Below, piece by piece: positions 13,892 through 21,269 of a DNA stretch of 21,269 nucleotides. Position 1 is the first letter of the stretch. Each line of letters opens with the position of its first letter. The stretch covers positions 1 through 21,269 of the forward strand of contig DASZAE010000344.1 of assembly GCA_035945515.1 (NCBI GenBank), read 5' to 3'. A model generated the notes under the pieces. That model was not told the origin of the DNA, searched no databases, and worked only from the letters and a program-made list of their open reading frames with translations. The translations under genes were made by a program, and so were the position numbers. This DNA is from RH2-MAG17b sp035945515. Lineage in GTDB: Bacteria > Acidobacteriota > Terriglobia > UBA7540.

Positions 13892-15634
13892 TTATTGCTC
13901 CTCCTCGCGCAGCCACCCTTCAATCAATCTTCCAGCTTCGGCGGGCGTCTTCGTGACCTTCGTCGCCAGCGCCTCTTTGAGGAGCGCGGTTCTCTGCCGG
14001 GGATTGACCGGTTCGAGTTCCTCAAGCGGCGCTCCGTTCGCGGAGGCGAGCGATTGAGCAGATCCGGGCAGGCCCATTCCTGACCCAGCGGAGCCCGCTC
14101 CAATCGATCCGCCGCCTTCTGCTCCGGCCAGCTCCCGCGGCATGGCGACTAATTGTTTCATCAGCGGCTGAACCACAAAAAGGAAGATCAGCACTCCGAG
14201 CAGCCCCAAGATGAAATATCGGAAGAGGTAGCCATATTCGTTAACCAATGGCGTGAGCTTCTGGATGCCGGAAAGCGGACCGGAAGTTTGGACAGGAGTG
14301 ATCTGGAAGGGCATGTTTTCGACCGTAACCACGTCCCCGCGCGCCGTGTCGAGCCCAAGCACGGCGGACGCCAAGTCCTGGATCTGCTTTAGCTCAGCGG
14401 GCGTTCGGGCTACGGCGACTTCGGTCTGCTTGCCATTCACCGTCTGCTTTTGCGTCTTATTGTCCACCAGAATCGCCGCCGTAATCCTGCGAATAACCCC
14501 CGGCGGTCGCACCGTATGCACCATCGTGCGTCCCACCGCAAAGGTCTTGCTGGAACTGGTGACGCCGCTACCGTCGTCGCCTGAGCCGTCGGTTGTGGCG
14601 GGCGCGGCGTTTTGGCCGCTGCTGCTATTTGAGCTGGCATTATTCGGGTTGGGAGGATTGGTCGTGTTATTAGGGCTGTTGGCGTTGCCCGATTGATCCT
14701 GCGGGACGTTGCTGGCCGCGCCTGGGACTCCCGCCGCGCTGGTTCCGTCGCCGCCGCCATCCGACGTCATCTGCGAGGTGAGCACCACCGAATCCTTCGG
14801 GTCATAAGTTTCCTGCGTGTTTTCGCTGGACGCCTGGTCGTACTCCACCGTCGCCTTGGCCACGAAGTGATCCGCTCCCAGAATCGGGGTGAGCGTAGCG
14901 GTGAGTTTCTGATCGAGCGCCTGTTCGTATTCGCCGGCTCCCTCGGGCGAGCCAGGCTTCACGCCGCCGCGCAGCACAATAGGCACGTTGCCGTTGGCGT
15001 CAATCACCGTCACGTTGTCCGGACTCAGCGTATCCACCGCGCTCGCCACCAGGTACGTGATGGCCTTGAGCGAACGGTCCGACAGGCGGCCATTGCGCAG
15101 CTTCACCAACACCGACGCCTTCGCCTGACGCTGCTGCTCGGTGAACAGCGAATCGTGCGGCAATACCAGGTTCACCCGCACCGCCTCAACGTCGGTTAAA
15201 TCCTGAATCGTGCGCTCAAGTTCGCCTTCGAGCGCGCGCTGATAATTCACCTGCTCGGCAAAATCGCTCTGACCCCAGCTTGGCTGGTCAAAAATCTCAA
15301 AGCCCAGCCGCCCGGACTGCGGAAAGCCTTCCGCCGCCATATCCAGCCGGGCCTTGTCCAGGCGGCTATCGGGAACGCTCAGCGTTTTTCCGTCGGAGGA
15401 GATTTGGGCAGGGATGTTTTCCTGCGCCAGACGTTTGGCAATGGTGTTTGCTTCCGCCGGATCGAGTCCTGAGTAAAGGACTTTGAAGTCGCCCCGGCCG
15501 AGCAGCGAAACAAACACCCACAGGGTTCCCGCCACCGCGATGAGCGAAAGCGCAATTAACGCTCTCTGCCGCGCGCTGAGACCCAGCACGAACGAGCGCC
15601 CTTGCTGCATGACCTGTGATGCGTCGAGTGCCAT
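13892..15634 (-). CDS. fliF: FliF, MS-ring protein
   Basis: FliF forms the inner-membrane MS ring, the first assembled part of the basal body. The 580-residue product has a first membrane helix (about 24-44). Ring-building domains follow (KVLYSGLDPAEANTIAKRL onward, GRLGFEIFDQPSWGQSDFAEQVNYQRALEGELERTI across 108-143). After these come an Asn/Ser/Pro-rich insertion in the middle (about 300-355), a second helix (about 469-489, YFILGLLGVLIFLFVV), and the C-terminal FliG-binding tail (RQRTALLKEALATKV to the end). Length is typical. The stop is 2 nt from the fliG ATG. The ATG lies 45 nt from repeat R6 and has no clear Shine-Dalgarno. Confidence 0.97.
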   Translation of the reverse strand: MALDASQVMQQGRSFVLGLSARQRALIALSLIAVAGTLWVFVSLLGRGDFKVLYSGLDPAEANTIAKRLAQENIPAQISSDGKTLSVPDSRLDKARLDMAAEGFPQSGRLGFEIFDQPSWGQSDFAEQVNYQRALEGELERTIQDLTDVEAVRVNLVLPHDSLFTEQQRQAKASVLVKLRNGRLSDRSLKAITYLVASAVDTLSPDNVTVIDANGNVPIVLRGGVKPGSPEGAGEYEQALDQKLTATLTPILGADHFVAKATVEYDQASSENTQETYDPKDSVVLTSQMTSDGGGDGTSAAGVPGAASNVPQDQSGNANSPNNTTNPPNPNNASSNSSSGQNAAPATTDGSGDDGSGVTSSSKTFAVGRTMVHTVRPPGVIRRITAAILVDNKTQKQTVNGKQTEVAVARTPAELKQIQDLASAVLGLDTARGDVVTVENMPFQITPVQTSGPLSGIQKLTPLVNEYGYLFRYFILGLLGVLIFLFVVQPLMKQLVAMPRELAGAEGGGSIGAGSAGSGMGLPGSAQSLASANGAPLEELEPVNPRQRTALLKEALATKVTKTPAEAGRLIEGWLREEEQ

Positions 15635-15679
15635 AAATTAGTTCTATGCCTGGCGCCATAAGCCGGAGGCGCCTGACGC

Positions 15680-15756
15680 TGTAGCGGCGGGCAAAGCCTA
15701 TAAGGGGCCGCCGGTCTTTTAACAGTAAATACCGGCGGCCAGAGGCCGCCGCTACA
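15680..15756. repeat. Palindromic intergenic repeat, copy R6 (type B, 77 bp)
   Basis: This full-length copy fills most of the fliE-fliF gap, 17 nt after the fliE stop codon. It begins TGTAGCGGCGGGCAAAGCCT, has the spacer TTTTAACAGTAAAT, and ends with the shared GGCCGCCGCTACA arm. Confidence 0.92.
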
Positions 15757-15773
15757 GCATCCCTTTGAGGCCG

Positions 15774-16076
15774 CTAAAACTGCATGTTGTAAACATCCTG
15801 ATACGCCTGCACAATCTTGTTGCGGACTTCCATAACCATCTCAAACGAGAGGTTCGCCTTTTCTGCCGCCACCATGGCGGATTGGATGTCGCCCCCCTGC
15901 CCGCTCACCACGGAAGACACTTTTTGGTCGGCGTCGCTCTGGATTTGTTGCGCCTGCTGAAGAGTCTGCTTCAGCGTATCGATGAACTGCGGCTGGTTGC
16001 CCGAAATTTGGCTGACTTGCTGCCGGTTGAAACTGGCCGGATCAATCGGCGGAAGGCTTGAGGGAATAAACGTCAT
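15774..16076 (-). CDS. fliE: FliE, MS ring-rod junction protein
   Basis: FliE joins the MS ring to the proximal rod and is the first substrate of the export gate. The 100-residue product has the typical size. The C-terminal half is diagnostic: VSGQGGDIQSAMVAAEKANL then SFEMVMEVRNKIVQAYQDVY. The ATG at 16074-16076 has GGAGAG about 7 nt upstream. It is separated from flgC by 180 nt holding a long hairpin and from fliF by repeat R6. Confidence 0.95.
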   Translation of the reverse strand: MTFIPSSLPPIDPASFNRQQVSQISGNQPQFIDTLKQTLQQAQQIQSDADQKVSSVVSGQGGDIQSAMVAAEKANLSFEMVMEVRNKIVQAYQDVYNMQF

Positions 16077-16102
16077 GCAATTTCTCTCCGAAAGGTTTCT
16101 AT

Positions 16103-16122
16103 GGCGGCGGCGTCTCGCCGCC
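16103..16122. repeat. Small GC hairpin resembling a fragment of the TGTAGCGGCGG repeat
   Basis: GGCGGCG-GCGTCT-CGCCGCC, followed by CGTCTTGA, looks like a diverged head of the palindromic repeats. It lies in the flgC-fliE gap next to the long hairpin at 16147-16231. Homology to the R family is an inference. Confidence 0.5.
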
Positions 16123-16146
16123 CGTCTTGACTATTTGAACGCCAGT

Positions 16147-16231
16147 GGTAGCCACGGCACGGTGTTTGTGCCGTGGGTTTTTGGTTCAGCGAGAGAAAAT
16201 CCCACGGCACAAACACCGTGCCGTGGCTACC
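16147..16231. repeat. Perfect 31-bp inverted repeat (long hairpin) between flgC and fliE
   Basis: Arm one (16147-16177) and arm two (16201-16231) are exact reverse complements, separated by a 23-nt loop. Each arm itself contains an internal inverted pair (CACGGCAC…GTGCCGTG). The sequence is unrelated to the R repeats. There is no run of T after it on the minus strand, so it does not look like an intrinsic terminator. The fliE gene downstream is essential for the same organelle. Confidence 0.9.
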
Positions 16232-16256
16232 GCCGTAGCGCCGCCGAGGTCACAGA

Positions 16257-16697
16257 TCAACTCAATATCGTCAGCGCCTGCGTGATCATCCCCTTGGTGG
16301 CTTGCACGGCGTCTACGTTAAGGTCGTAGGAACGCGCCGCCTCCATCATATCCACCACCTCTTCAGCCGGGTTGATGGCCGGGTACTCCACGTACCCTTG
16401 CGTGTTGGCGTCCGGATTTGAAGGATCATATCGCCGCACGGGGGGCGTGGGATCGGTTACCACCTTCTCCACCTGAACGCCCTTCACCGCATTATCCGCC
16501 GCCGAGCTGTAGACCTCGCCAAACGAGGGCGCAGTCACGCTCTCCGTCCCAAACACCACCTCTTGCCTCTTGTAAGGACCACCGCCCGGCGTGCGCGTGG
16601 TCTCGGCGTTCGCCAGGTTGGTGGCGACAATTTCGGCGCGTTCGCGCTCGGCAACCAGGGCTGAACCGCTGACGTCAAGCAGATTAAAGAGGTTCAT
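16257..16697 (-). CDS. flgC: FlgC, proximal rod protein
   Basis: FlgC is a rod subunit exported through the MS ring. The 146-residue product has the rod signature SGSALVAERERAEIVATNLA then NAETTRTPGGGPYKRQEVVF. Its C-terminal half includes GYVEYPAINPAEEVVDMMEA and the closing helix SYDLNVDAVQATKGMITQAL. Length is normal. The start is 2 nt after the flgB stop, with GGAG about 7 nt upstream. Confidence 0.96.
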   Translation of the reverse strand: MNLFNLLDVSGSALVAERERAEIVATNLANAETTRTPGGGPYKRQEVVFGTESVTAPSFGEVYSSAADNAVKGVQVEKVVTDPTPPVRRYDPSNPDANTQGYVEYPAINPAEEVVDMMEAARSYDLNVDAVQATKGMITQALTILS

Positions 16698-16699
16698 AT

Positions 16700-17073
16700 T
16701 TACGCTCCGTTGTTTTCGTTGATTGCCATCTGAATGCGGCTGAATTCCTGCCGCAGCAGCGCGATCGCCGTGCGATATTGCAGTTGCACGCTTGAAAGGA
16801 TCAGCGCCTCGCGGTCCAAGCTGACGTTGTTGCCGTCGGGCCGCTCGATCAATCCTTGCGGCTGGTAAACCTGCGGCGGCAGAGGCGCGGCACCATCCTC
16901 AAGGCTTTGATCGGCGCGCTCAAGCGAATCCTGGAAGTTAATATCCTGGGTCTGGTAGCCCGGCGTATCGATGTTGGCGATGTTGCCTACCACCAGCTTC
17001 TCGCGGAAGCTGGTCACATTCATGTAGCGCAGAATTTTATCAACTGATTCCGTGTCCAGCCAGCTTTTAGGGT

Positions 17074-17077
<4 letters not shown>
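16700..17077 (-). CDS. flgB: FlgB, proximal rod protein
   Basis: FlgB is the rod subunit nearest FliE. The 125-residue product has the rod signature around SFREKLVVGNIANIDTPGYQ and the C-terminal segment SSVQLQYRTAIALLRQEFSR. Length is typical of FlgB. Its ATG overlaps the stop of the response regulator gene (ATGA at 17074-17077), with GGGAGG about 4-5 nt upstream. Regulator and first structural gene are therefore translationally linked. Confidence 0.95.
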
Positions 17078-18401
<1,324 letters not shown>

Positions 18402-18405
<4 letters not shown>

Positions 18406-19700
18406 GAATGCGCCCCCAGAACAGGCAAATAGAGAGAAAAAATAGTTCCCTGGCCCAATTCGCTTTTGACTTTCAGCGTCCCCCGATGATCCGCAATGAC
18501 GCGCTTGCAAACGGCAAGACCCAGGCCCGGGCTGCTCTTCATCGTGGAGAATCCTGCGTCGAATATTTTCTCAAGATGCTCAGGCGCGATCCCCACGCCC
18601 TCGTCTTCAAAATCGATCCGGGCCTTGCGCGAGATCCCCCGCCGATCACTCGGGCCGTTCTGGCCAATTGGCTCGATCCCCACGCGGATTTTCAATCGTT
18701 TTCCCGCGGGCATAGCACGGAAGGCATTGATCGCCAGGTTGAAAAACACCTGTTGCAGACGGTGAGCATTCGCGGGAATCAGAACCTCCAGACAGCCTGG
18801 GGTAAATTCAATCCCCATCCCGCGCTGGAGCGCCAGAGGCTGCAAAAACTCAACCGTGTTTGCCAGCAGCCCGACGGCGTCGAGTGGCGCGAGCTGCGAG
18901 GGCGACATGGAATGAAAATGCAAGACGTTGTTGACGGTCGCCGACAACGCCCGCAACCCCGCCTGCATATGGACAACCCATTGCGAAACTTCGGTTTGGT
19001 CTTTTGTGGCATCCTTAATCAGCCCGGCAAAAAGCTCAAGGCTGCCGAGGGGGTTGCGAATCTCATGAGCCAGTAAAGCGGTCATTTCGGCGAGCGCCCT
19101 CATGCGGCGCGCAAACTCGCGCTCCTCTTCCAGGCGCTTCTGCTCGGTGGCATCGCGCAGGATAAACACCTGTTCGCCGTCTGCGGAGCCGGCCTGCGGC
19201 CGCATGGCGCACGTCACCGCAAAAAACTTTTTGCCTTCCTGTGTATCAAATGCCCAAATCCGCTCTGCACCCGGCGCCTCCGACGCAATTTCCATCAGAA
19301 TTGAGCCGAGGGACTCGGGAATCAAAGGGAGGGAATGCGAGCCATCATCCGGAGCGGCAATCAAAAGCTTGCGGGCAAGCGGGTTTCCAAACCGCAGGCG
19401 GAATGCGCCGTCTACGGCCAGAACCCCGCACGGCAGGTCCTCTAGCAAGCCTGCAAGATAGGTCTTGATCCGTTTGTTTTCAGATAGACTGCGCGCCAAG
19501 TCCTGGTTCTTAATCTCAAGCTCGTGCCGCAACATGGCAAGCTCCCCTTGGAGCTTGACGTAAGAGGTCTCAAGCGAGCCGGCGACATGGGTAAAGGACT
19601 CAAACGCCTGCAGGAGCGATTCGCGGTCCAGCGGGATGGGTTCATTAGAGCCTATTGGCCCGATTGAACATTTTTGCCGGGTGGCAGGCAAAGTTGGCAT
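18402..19700 (-). CDS. PAS-type sensor histidine kinase (FleS/FlrB-like)
   Basis: The product should phosphorylate the adjacent regulator in response to flagellar assembly state. The 432-residue protein has no membrane helix, so it is cytosolic. It has a coiled-coil-prone N-terminus (about 45-80), a PAS-like domain (about 84-185, ending FILRDATEQKRL), a phospho-acceptor H212 in LLAHEIRNPLGSLELFAGL, an N-box N325 (NLAINAFRAMPAG), and nucleotide-binding D366 (DEGVGI) and GLGLAV (392-397). The stop overlaps the regulator ATG (ATGA). The ATG at 19698-19700 has no Shine-Dalgarno and lies only about 5 nt from the predicted transcription start of a sigma-54 promoter. The exact start codon is therefore uncertain; no better in-frame candidate is evident. 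Confidence 0.92.
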
Positions 19701-19715
19701 AGCAGGCTACAGAAA

Positions 19716-19731
19716 AGCACGACCCATGCCA
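19716..19731 (-). promoter_or_regulatory. Candidate sigma-54 promoter of kinase-regulator-flgB operon
   Basis: On the minus strand the site reads TGGCATGGGTCGTGCT. It keeps GG-N10-GC and differs from the general consensus TGGCACG-N4-TTGC only at two defined positions (C to T, and the first T of TTGC to G). A sigma-54 promoter here is what the FleQ-FleSR type cascade predicts, since a sigma-54 activator gene lies just upstream. The predicted start near 19705 leaves almost no leader. Confidence 0.55.
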
Positions 19732-20119
19732 TTTCCCGGCTCAGGAGCTAAATTTTCTCTTATTCGCATTGGAATGGGAGGTATTAGGGTAAGTACCAGG
19801 CTATTTGTAACGTCGGGCATGAAACTCGTTCATCACTGCAGAACGCCCTTAGGCACGGATGAATCCGCGTCCTTAGGGGATGGCGCTCAAAATTTACGCA
19901 CGTGTCTTTCTGAGCCCTTCGGCTTCGCTCAGGGTAAACTCCGCGAAGAATCTGCTTTTTCCGCATTGATTTACAAGCAGATGCTTCGCGGAGTCTACCC
20001 TGAGCCAAATGCCGGGATCCTTCGCTCCGCTCAGGATGACGAGCGAAGGGCTCAGCATGACATTCATCGTCGATTGCGGCTGCGCACTGCGCTACGCGTT
20101 TAAGTGAACAGTGTTGGGG
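19732..20119. other. Activator-kinase intergenic region, no gene
   Basis: This 388-bp region holds no credible gene. A short imperfect inverted block CCTTAGG…GGATGAATCC…CCTTAGGGG lies at about 19849-19880. The CTCAGG-type repeat copy 2 occupies 19905-20052. The part nearest the kinase promoter (19735-19830) is where upstream activator sites would be; I see only a weak GGTA-AG-TACC palindrome at 19788-19797 and ATGAA-N5-TTCAT at about 19819-19833. Confidence 0.6.
19905..20052. repeat. CTCAGGGTGA-type repeat element, copy 2
   Basis: It contains the segments shared with 11570-11693 (TGAGCCCTTCGGCTTCGCTC, then CTCCGCGAAG). It has a long inverted repeat: the arm 19928-19957 (CTCAGGGTAAACTCCGCG start) pairs with 19975-20004, with two or three mismatches and a 17-nt AT-richer loop. 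A CCTTCGCTCCGCTCAGGATG block and its inverted partner follow. It lies 67 nt downstream of the activator stop and could act as its 3' end. Confidence 0.8.
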
Positions 20120-21269
20120 CTAGACTTGCCGCCAAGGCGTTTGCAGGCTGATGTATTTAGGAAGGATTTCTAAGTAGTGTTCGGAAAGAATAAAGGCCCT
20201 CTCGATCACATGCCGGAGCTCGCGCACATTTCCGGGCCACGGATGCTTTCCCATCAGCTTAAGGGCGGTAGCGGAGATTGTTTTGGACGGAAGGTTTCCT
20301 TCCTGGCAGAACATATTCAGAAAACTCGCGCTCAGGGGAAGAATATCCTCGGGGTGCTCGCGCAGCGGAGCGAGATCAATAGGGAAGACTGAGAGGCGGT
20401 AGAACAAATCTTCGCGGAAGGCTTTTTCCGCCACGCGCTTGGCCAGATCGGCGTTTGTGGCTGCGATGACGCGCACATCCACCCGGACCACATCCGGGCC
20501 GCCGAGCCGCTGCACCTCGCCCTCCTGAAGGAAGCGCAGGAGCTTGGCTTGCATACTGAGCGGGAGGTCTCCCACCTCATCCAGAAAAAGCGTCCCGCCG
20601 TGGGCCGCGTGAATGCGCCCCATGCGGGATTGAAACGCCCCTGTGAAGGCGCCTCGCGCATAGCCAAACATTTCTGCTTCGAGAAGAGCCTCAGGGATGG
20701 CGGCGCAGTTTACCGTCACAAAAGGCTGCTTATGCCGTGGGCTAAGCAGGTGAATACCCTTCGCCACTAACTCTTTGCCCGTGCCGGTCTCGCCGGTTAG
20801 TAAAACCGTTGTCGAATGCCGAGCCACCAGGCGCGAAATCCGGTACAGATGCTGCATGGCCTGGCTGACGCCGATCATTCCAGGCAACGGCTCAACCGTC
20901 AGATTGGAATGCTCTTCTTCAGCCGCAATTACGCTGGGTTGGAGGGCAGGTCCGTTCGCCGAACCTGCGGATGCTTCGAGAACATCACCTGGGGCCGGAG
21001 CCGCACACGGTTCCTCATTGTTGTTATTGCTGCTGTGCTCTCCTTCGTCCGGATCCATCACGAGCACTTTCACGTGCGGATGCCGTTTCTTAACTATGCT
21101 CTGAATCTCATTCACATCCAGATCAGGTAGCCAATGGTCGAGCAGCAAAGCTTGATAATAGCCTTCTTCAAGCTGAGCGAGAGCTTCGGCGCCGCCGTGC
21201 GCTTCTTGCACGCTGCAGTGGGTGGATCGAAGAGAATCGATGAGCCTTTTGCGAAAATTATCGTCCGAA
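20120..21269 (-). CDS. Sigma-54 activator without DNA-binding domain, shortened receiver (FleQ/FlrA or FlgR-like; 5' end outside window)
   Basis: The visible 382 or so residues begin inside a receiver-like domain (SDDNFRKRLIDSLRSTHCSV…). Its phospho-acceptor-like Asp sits in LLLDHWLPDLDV, but it stops after beta-4 (VKVLVMDPDE): the alpha-4 to alpha-5 part and the conserved Lys are replaced by an Asn/Ala/Pro/Glu linker. The AAA+ domain is complete, with GETGTGKE Walker A, GAFTGA loop, GGTLFLDEVGDLP Walker B and WPGNVRELRHVIERA. The protein then ends 21 residues later with no helix-turn-helix. The frame is open to the right edge, so the start lies outside. A full GAFTGA shows it can contact sigma-54. 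Its place ahead of the kinase-regulator pair suggests the top of the flagellar cascade. Confidence 0.9.
   Translation of the reverse strand, partial: SDDNFRKRLIDSLRSTHCSVQEAHGGAEALAQLEEGYYQALLLDHWLPDLDVNEIQSIVKKRHPHVKVLVMDPDEGEHSSNNNNEEPCAAPAPGDVLEASAGSANGPALQPSVIAAEEEHSNLTVEPLPGMIGVSQAMQHLYRISRLVARHSTTVLLTGETGTGKELVAKGIHLLSPRHKQPFVTVNCAAIPEALLEAEMFGYARGAFTGAFQSRMGRIHAAHGGTLFLDEVGDLPLSMQAKLLRFLQEGEVQRLGGPDVVRVDVRVIAATNADLAKRVAEKAFREDLFYRLSVFPIDLAPLREHPEDILPLSASFLNMFCQEGNLPSKTISATALKLMGKHPWPGNVRELRHVIERAFILSEHYLEILPKYISLQTPWRQV

Noticed and set aside
18408..19076. A 222-codon plus-strand open frame
   Set aside because: It is antisense to the kinase C-terminal half, where H-box, N-box and G-box motifs prove the minus-strand gene.
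19636..20103. A 155-codon plus-strand open frame between kinase and activator
   Set aside because: Its second half translates the repeat element and its first half overlaps the kinase start and promoter; no family resemblance.

Overview
The window is one long flagellar gene cluster in which every gene lies on the minus strand, so transcription runs from position 21269 down to 1. The DNA is GC-rich. The gene order, the two sigma-54-type regulators, and the many GC-rich palindromic intergenic repeats suggest a soil-type Gram-negative bacterium, most plausibly Acidobacteriota. That assignment is an inference from architecture only, since no rRNA or other marker gene is present.

In transcription order, the regulatory end (21269-17074) holds three genes: a sigma-54 activator of the FleQ/FlrA kind that is cut by the window edge, ends without a DNA-binding domain and has a shortened receiver; a PAS-type sensor histidine kinase (FleS/FlrB-like); and its NtrC-type response regulator (FleR/FlrC-like). 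Kinase, regulator and flgB overlap by ATGA junctions and so look co-transcribed. The basal-body and export-ATPase section (17077-9178) follows: flgB, flgC, fliE (rod), fliF (MS ring), fliG (switch), fliH, fliI, fliJ (export ATPase complex). The hook section (8856-5331) is fliK, flgD, flgE. The export-gate section (5035-1) is fliL, fliN, fliO, fliP, fliQ, fliR, flhB and the N-terminal third or more of flhA, which runs off the left edge.

The gaps are informative. Between flgC and fliK nearly every gap that is not an overlap is filled by copies of a roughly 70-77 bp palindromic repeat, with at least six copies and some fragments. The fliH-fliI gap alone is 1.08 kb of repeats and holds no credible gene. 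In contrast, the fliL-flhA section is tightly packed and repeat-free. Candidate sigma-54 promoters (GG-N10-GC) are seen ahead of the kinase gene, fliK and fliL. The fliK one also has a perfect match to the E. coli IHF consensus and a 17-bp palindrome upstream. A sigma-28-like GCCGATAA element lies ahead of flgE.

Together the genes encode most of the flagellar type III export apparatus, rod, MS ring, part of the C ring and the hook, under a predicted two-tier sigma-54 cascade. Peculiarities worth attention are the absent fliM, a short FlgD, a FliO with no membrane segment, an NPTE in place of NPTH at the FlhB autocleavage site, an activator without HTH, and near-leaderless promoter positions for the kinase gene and fliL. 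I saw no tRNA, rRNA, CRISPR array or transposase gene.
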